DNA of 51,095 nt from Gammaproteobacteria bacterium (GTDB lineage Bacteria; Pseudomonadota; Gammaproteobacteria; GCA-001735895): assembly GCA_022340305.1 (NCBI GenBank), contig JAJDOF010000146.1, positions 1-51,095 of the forward strand. Direction: 5' to 3'. Position numbers and translations under genes: made by a program. The notes beneath the pieces were generated by a model. That model did not search any database. It was given only the letters and a program-made list of their open reading frames with translations, and was not told where the DNA came from. Positions 46,849 through 51,095 of the stretch are shown here, one piece after another. How positions within the stretch are numbered: the first letter of the stretch is position 1; each line of letters starts with the position of its first letter.

Positions 46849-47994
46849 TCATACGGTTATGTCGGCGGCGTAGATTGCGCCGAGTACGCTTGCCTGTCGG
46901 GCGCGTGTTACCTCGGGAATGTTACCCACGCGCAGGTTTATGCGTTCGCGCGCCAGCCAGGCAAATGCACCGGCTTCAACGAAGTCAGGGTCGAAGCCTA
47001 GTGCTGCTGTGGTGATCACGGCACACTCGGGTAGGGCCAGTGCCAGGCGCTCTAACAGGTAGTGGTTATGGGCGCCGCCCCCGCACAGGTAACAATTCTC
47101 TATCCTCGAAGGTAGCGCCTGAAGCGCTGCTGCAATCGTGATGACGGTCAATTCCACTAGAGTCGCCTGTATATCAGCGGGGGATAAGCCCTCTTTTGTT
47201 GTCTCATCCAGGAAGGCCATTAACCAGCTCGGATTAAAGTATTCGGTGCCGGTAGACTTGGGGGCGGCGAGCTGAAAATAGGGTTCGCTGTTCATCATTC
47301 GGTTGAGCAATTCAGCATTTACCTTGCCGCTGCGTGCCCAGGCGCCACCGTCGTCATAGGGTGCATTGCGGTGTTGCTCGGTCCAGTAATCGAGCAGGGT
47401 GTTGCCTGGCCCGGTATCAAAGCCAAGGATTGCTCGGCCGTGGTCGGCGGGCAGGTAGCTAATATTCGCAATGCCGCCGATATTGACGACGGCGCGATCT
47501 TCCTCGCTGGAGCGAAACAGGAATCGATGAAAGGCCGGAGCGAGCGGTGCTGCCTGGCCACCTAGAGCGATGTCCTTGCGCCTGAAGTCGGCCACGGTGG
47601 ATATGCCGGTCAATACTGCTATGCGACTCGGGTCGCCGATTTGCGCGGAATGGGACATCGCAGTATTTGGACTATGGCGGATGGTTTGCCCGTGGCAGCC
47701 AATGGCGATGACTTGATCTGCCGTGATCCCGGCGCAGTTGAGCGCAGCATTGACGACCCCGGCATAGATCTCCCCGAGCTCTGCATCCAGGCTGTAAAGT
47801 CTGTCCAGAGAGGTGGTTTGCGAACGACACAATTGGATCAGACGATCACGAACGGATTCGCTGTATGGAGTGGTCGAGCAGTAGCGTAAGGCTGGAGGAA
47901 ATTCGGCAAAATCGACGATGGCGACATCGACACCATCGAGGCTGGTGCCGGACATCAGGCCGACATAAAGCTCGTTTCCTCGTTTGGGGGTCAC
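46849..47994 (-). CDS. anmK: Anhydro-N-acetylmuramic acid kinase
   Basis: 381 residues; cleaves the 1,6-anhydro ring of anhMurNAc and phosphorylates it to MurNAc-6-phosphate during peptidoglycan recycling. Signature pieces are YVGLMSGTSLDGVDVAIVDF, GCHGQTIRHSP, VVNIGGIANISYLP, FDTGPGN and CGGGAHNHYLL, all in order. The start overlaps the M23 peptidase stop by four bases, linking cell wall hydrolysis to salvage. AmgK and MurU at 14.7-16.4 kb complete part of the pathway. Confidence 0.95.
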   Translation of the reverse strand: MTPKRGNELYVGLMSGTSLDGVDVAIVDFAEFPPALRYCSTTPYSESVRDRLIQLCRSQTTSLDRLYSLDAELGEIYAGVVNAALNCAGITADQVIAIGCHGQTIRHSPNTAMSHSAQIGDPSRIAVLTGISTVADFRRKDIALGGQAAPLAPAFHRFLFRSSEEDRAVVNIGGIANISYLPADHGRAILGFDTGPGNTLLDYWTEQHRNAPYDDGGAWARSGKVNAELLNRMMNSEPYFQLAAPKSTGTEYFNPSWLMAFLDETTKEGLSPADIQATLVELTVITIAAALQALPSRIENCYLCGGGAHNHYLLERLALALPECAVITTAALGFDPDFVEAGAFAWLARERINLRVGNIPEVTRARQASVLGAIYAADITV

Positions 47995-49397
47995 TGCGAA
48001 TTGTCGGCCAAAGTGCGGTCCATCAGGCGCAGCATTGACAGGTATACCTGGGTTTTTTCCTTGAAGTTGTCAAGATAGGCCGCATTCACGGGTTTGGCTT
48101 CGGGCAGTTTCACGGTTAACGGATTACGGTGCACCCCGTTCACACGAAACTCGTAATGCAGATGCGGCCCGGTTGCAAGCCCTGAGCTGCCAACGTAGCC
48201 AATGATTTGTCCCTGCTTGACCTTTGCGCCAGCACGAACGCCTTTTGCATAACGGTGCAGATGCCCATAGGCGGTGGTATACCGGCCCCCGTGGCGAATC
48301 ACGACGAGCCGCCCATAGCCGCCCTTGGTGCCGGCATATGTGACCTTGCCGTCCCCGGATGCGCGTACCGGTGTGCCGCGTGCGGCAGCATAATCCACCC
48401 CTTTATGCGAACGCCACTTCGATAGCACTGGATGCCAGCGATTGTTGCTGAAACGCGAACTAATGCGTGAAAATGTGACCGGACTGCGCAGGAAAGCCTT
48501 GCGCATACTCTTGCCATCGGGAGCGTAGTAGTCACTGTCGCCGCTCGGGTCGGTATAGTAAGCCGCCCGATAGGTCTTGCCGTTGTTGATAAACTCGGCG
48601 GACAGGATGCGGCCGTTTCTAATTTTGACATCATCCTTGTAAAGTTCTTCGTAAACGATTCCAAAGCGATCGCCGCTGCGAATATCCAGCGAAAAGTCGA
48701 TGTCCCAGCCGAATATGGCGGCCAGATCCATGATGACGTCCTCGGGGATGTTGGCGTTCGCCGCTGCTTCAAATAGCGAACTTTCAATCACACCTTCGCG
48801 ATACACGGGAAAGGCATCCAGTTGATAGTTGATAATCTGACTGGTGAATTCCTGATCTTCATTACGCTGGATCAGCAGGGTCCGCGTAATGTCGGCGATA
48901 TACTTCATTTGTCGCAACTGACGCTGTTCGTCGAGCAATAGCTTAATTTCATCTCCCGGCTGGATATAGCGTAATTTGCGCGTTTGATCATTCAGCGTCG
49001 CAATCTTGTGGGTTGTAGTCGAGCTAATGCCCTTTTTGAAAAAGATCGATGCCAGTGTATCGCCGGACTTGATAATCACGCTTTCCCACAAGTTCGGATC
49101 GATTGTCTCGGTAGTCTCGGTAATCCCCTGTTGCAATTCAGGATCAGGATCAGGATCAGGATCAGGCGCGGGTAGCGGCAGCGAATAGTGTAATCGCACC
49201 AAGTTGGGAGTAGAATCCGCGGCTTTGGCCGACGTTGGCCAGTTGGAAACGCTGAGGCCCAGTAGCGCGACAACAGCCGACACCATGAGCAATTTGATCA
49301 ATAGATTGAAGCGGAAGCTCGATTGCATAGACAATGAATTTCCGGAACTGGCCATACTGGCGCGGTCAGATTTGAAATCGAGATCTTGAAAACTCAT
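47991..49397 (-). CDS. M23-family peptidoglycan endopeptidase
   Basis: 468 residues. A membrane anchor or signal (about 28-50) follows a 25-residue cytoplasmic tail. A DPDPDPDPE spacer encoded by a GGATCA repeat precedes an OapA/LysM-like segment (SVIIKSGDTLASIFFKKGIS). The lysostaphin-type catalytic domain, about 335-430, has HKGVDYAA and GPHLHYEFRV, giving His-x3-Asp and His-x-His zinc ligands. It resembles MepM/PA0667-type cross-link cleaving enzymes. ATG at 49397; divergent from tyrS by 74 bases. First gene before anmK. Confidence 0.93.
   Translation of the reverse strand: MSFQDLDFKSDRASMASSGNSLSMQSSFRFNLLIKLLMVSAVVALLGLSVSNWPTSAKAADSTPNLVRLHYSLPLPAPDPDPDPDPELQQGITETTETIDPNLWESVIIKSGDTLASIFFKKGISSTTTHKIATLNDQTRKLRYIQPGDEIKLLLDEQRQLRQMKYIADITRTLLIQRNEDQEFTSQIINYQLDAFPVYREGVIESSLFEAAANANIPEDVIMDLAAIFGWDIDFSLDIRSGDRFGIVYEELYKDDVKIRNGRILSAEFINNGKTYRAAYYTDPSGDSDYYAPDGKSMRKAFLRSPVTFSRISSRFSNNRWHPVLSKWRSHKGVDYAAARGTPVRASGDGKVTYAGTKGGYGRLVVIRHGGRYTTAYGHLHRYAKGVRAGAKVKQGQIIGYVGSSGLATGPHLHYEFRVNGVHRNPLTVKLPEAKPVNAAYLDNFKEKTQVYLSMLRLMDRTLADNSQ
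49141..49164. repeat. GGATCA hexanucleotide repeat, four copies
   Basis: Four perfect tandem GGATCA units inside the M23 gene, encoding Asp-Pro repeats on the reverse strand. Being a multiple of three, changes in copy number would alter the length of the linker between the membrane anchor and the peptidase region without shifting the frame. Confidence 0.9.
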
Positions 49398-49471
49398 GAG
49401 GTGATTGGTCTAAGTTATTGGTTAAATAGAGATAATGAACGCATTGTTTTATCTCCAGACAGGTATATAGC

Positions 49472-50671
49472 ATGATTTGCGAAAAAGATGCAATGGAACA
49501 GTTCAGGCGCGGTTGCGAAGAAATCCTGCTGGAGACTGAATTGCAGGAAAAATTATCACGCGGCAAGCCGCTAAGGATCAAGGCTGGCTTCGATCCGACG
49601 GCTCCCGATCTGCATCTCGGCCATACCGTATTGATCAACAAAATGCGTCAGTTCCAGGAGTTGGGGCACCATATCATGTTCCTGATCGGTGATTTCACCG
49701 GCATGATCGGTGATCCCAGTGGCAAATCAGCAACCCGTCCTGCCCTCACGCCTGAGCAGATCAGCCAGAATGCGGAAACTTATCAGAAGCAGGTTTTCAA
49801 GATACTTGATCCTGACGCCACCGAGATTTGTTTCAATTCAAGCTGGCATGGTCCGCGCAGTTCGGCCGACATGATTCGCCTGGCGTCGCGGCATACCGTG
49901 GCACGCATGCTGGAGCGTGATGATTTCGCCAGGCGATATCGCGAAAATCAGCCGATTTCGATACACGAATTTCTATATCCGCTGGTACAGGGTTGGGATT
50001 CGGTCGAAATGAAGGCGGATGTTGAGCTGGGTGGCACTGATCAGAAGTTTAATCTGCTGGTCGGGCGTGAATTGATGAAGGCCGAAGGCATGGAGCCACA
50101 GGTTATTCTGACCATGCCGATACTCGAAGGTCTGGATGGTGTGCAAAAGATGTCCAAGTCGCTGGGCAATTATATCGGTATCGAAGACGCAGCGAACGAT
50201 ATGTTTGGTAAGGTCATGTCGATCAGCGATGTTTTGATGTGGCGCTATTTCGAATTGCTCAGTTTCCGGCCGATGGCCGAAGTAGAGCAATTTCAGCGTG
50301 ATGTGGCTGCAGGCGCGAATCCGCGCGATATAAAGTTTCTGTTGGCCGAGGAGATCATTACCCGTTTTCATGATGCCAGCGCCGCCGCAGGCGCTAAACA
50401 GGATTTCATTACGCGCTTTACTCGTGGCGCCTTACCGGATGACATGCCCGAGGTTACGCTCACGCTGGAGCAAAGCACTATTGGAATCGCCGCGCTATTG
50501 AAACAATCCGGACTGACGACCAGCACTTCGGAGAGCTTTCGTATGATTGACCAGGGCGCGGTAAAACTCGATGGTGAAAAAGTCTCTGATCGTGGTCTCG
50601 ATGTGGCGCGTGGCAGTGTCGTTGTAGCGCAAGTCGGCAAGCGTAAATTCAGTCGGATTACGCTCAATTGA
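49472..50671 (+). CDS. tyrS: Tyrosyl-tRNA synthetase
   Basis: 399 residues, a class I synthetase of the TyrZ-type (long HIGH lead [26 protein letters not shown]). The C-terminal S4 RNA-binding domain runs about 335-399 ([27 protein letters not shown]). ATG at 49472; a second in-frame ATG at 49493 also fits. The gene is directly followed by rRNA promoters, the tyrS-rrn order known in Pseudomonas. Confidence 0.96.
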   Translation: MICEKDAMEQFRRGCEEILLETELQEKLSRGKPLRIKAGFDPTAPDLHLGHTVLINKMRQFQELGHHIMFLIGDFTGMIGDPSGKSATRPALTPEQISQNAETYQKQVFKILDPDATEICFNSSWHGPRSSADMIRLASRHTVARMLERDDFARRYRENQPISIHEFLYPLVQGWDSVEMKADVELGGTDQKFNLLVGRELMKAEGMEPQVILTMPILEGLDGVQKMSKSLGNYIGIEDAANDMFGKVMSISDVLMWRYFELLSFRPMAEVEQFQRDVAAGANPRDIKFLLAEEIITRFHDASAAAGAKQDFITRFTRGALPDDMPEVTLTLEQSTIGIAALLKQSGLTTSTSESFRMIDQGAVKLDGEKVSDRGLDVARGSVVVAQVGKRKFSRITLN

Positions 50672-50690
50672 AAAATGTCGAATTAAGTGC

Positions 50691-50718
50691 TTGACGCGAT
50701 CTGCTAAGCCCCTATAAT
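50691..50718 (+). promoter_or_regulatory. rRNA operon promoter P1
   Basis: TTGACG (50691-50696) and TATAAT (50713-50718) with 16-bp spacing, followed by the GC-rich discriminator GCGCGCCTCG. A start point near 50725 is expected; this discriminator type is sensitive to ppGpp. Confidence 0.85.
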
Positions 50719-50852
50719 GCGCGCCTCGTCGGGTCCTTGGGGCCGGGTTGAAAAACCACTGATTCAGGTCAGTGACGAGCGGTTAGAGGCACTTGATGAA
50801 CGAGCAGATATCGACTCGGTGGTATTTATCGAAATAAATACTGCGGAATACG

Positions 50853-50880
50853 TTGACGCCACGCAAAAAGGGCTTATAAT
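50853..50880 (+). promoter_or_regulatory. rRNA operon promoter P2
   Basis: TTGACG (50853-50858) and TATAAT (50875-50880), again 16-bp spacing, followed by TCGCGCCTCG. It lies 162 bp after P1 and shares its hexamers and discriminator, so the two are duplicate rRNA promoters. Confidence 0.85.
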
Positions 50881-50886
50881 TCGCGC

Positions 50887-51095
50887 CTCGCTTTTAAAAA
50901 GTACCCGACGATCGAAAGGTTTTCGGCGCTGCGAGACGGGCCTGAAAAGGCGGTAAATCACCGGGCGTTCCCCGATGAAACGATCTTTTACAATTGATTA
51001 GGTAATTTGTGTGGGCACTCATGTTAATAATGATTTCGTATCATTAACGATTTGAGTGACCAAAACTTTAACTTACGTTAATAAGTCGAGGTTAC
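50887..51095 (+). other. rRNA operon leader (16S start outside the window)
   Basis: Transcribed leader after P2. It contains a boxA-like GATCTTTTACAA at 50982-50993 and a TGTGTGGGCACTC at 51008-51020, both close to the E. coli rrn leader (TGCTCTTTAACA and TGTGTGGGCACTC). The downstream AT-rich sequence forms part of the RNase III processing stem. No 16S sequence is yet visible at 51095. Confidence 0.85.
50982..50993 (+). promoter_or_regulatory. boxA-like antitermination element
   Basis: GATCTTTTACAA matches the rrn boxA consensus (TGCTCTTTAACA) at 9 of 12 positions and lies in the expected place, about 100 bases after P2 and before the conserved GTGTGGGCACTC stretch. Confidence 0.7.

Overview
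The window looks like a chromosomal segment of a free-living, probably marine or aquatic, gammaproteobacterium related to the Pseudomonas side of the class. The evidence is gene order rather than any single gene. Three blocks resemble conserved Pseudomonas neighbourhoods: nth-rnfEGDCBA next to metG-apbC-dcd; a HAD phosphatase divergent from rppH-ptsP; and argC-DUF6776-bactofilin-erpA-anmK-M23 peptidase-tyrS running into a ribosomal RNA operon whose promoters and leader lie at the right edge. Base composition is moderately GC-rich and fairly even. Almost all of the window is coding. I see no prophage, insertion sequence, CRISPR array, tRNA gene or integrase.

Layout. 1-4.9 kb: the N-terminal part of an agmatinase-family enzyme, a YheT-type hydrolase, a bacterial voltage-gated sodium channel, a Bax-inhibitor-like membrane protein, a ribosome hibernation factor, a TauE exporter and a 62-residue orphan. 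5-10.2 kb: DNA polymerase IV divergent from an alanyl-tRNA editing protein, then a ChaN-PDZ protein overlapping an M1-type peptidase. 10.2-14.4 kb: a Rieske oxygenase divergent from its likely LysR regulator, an unrecognised HExxH protein, a TetR regulator and mazG. 14.7-16.4 kb: amgK-murU (peptidoglycan sugar recycling). 16.4-22.6 kb: a Na/Pi cotransporter with a problematic start codon, nadC, a CLC-CBS protein lacking the gating glutamate, and a ThDP decarboxylase. 22.7-28.9 kb: the full rnfABCDGE operon with nth and a DUF1841 gene behind it. 29-33.2 kb: an FHA-membrane protein overlapping a secreted trypsin-like protease, then metG. 33.5-38.4 kb: apbC, a REP-like pair, a pirin/azoreductase/DoxX operon with a divergent LysR gene, and dcd. 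38.5-42.6 kb: HAD phosphatase, rppH-ptsP and hemJ. 42.7-51.1 kb: argC through tyrS, then tandem rRNA promoters.

How the genes work together. AnmK, AmgK and MurU form a route that returns anhydro-MurNAc to UDP-MurNAc without de novo synthesis, and an M23 peptidase is co-transcribed with anmK. Rnf, Nth, ErpA, RnfB/C and ApbC make an iron-sulfur-rich neighbourhood. The sodium channel and Rnf are consistent with a sodium- or proton-coupled membrane energetics typical of marine bacteria.

The most interesting signals are an 18-bp inverted repeat that runs exactly from the rnfA stop codon to the rnfB start codon and buries the rnfB ribosome binding site; the FHA-membrane protein/serine protease pair placed between rnf and metG; a CLC protein with GQYGP in place of GREGP; and a Na/Pi transporter whose only well-placed Shine-Dalgarno sequence points to an ATA codon. 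No wholly new multi-gene system is obvious; the FHA/protease pair is the best candidate.
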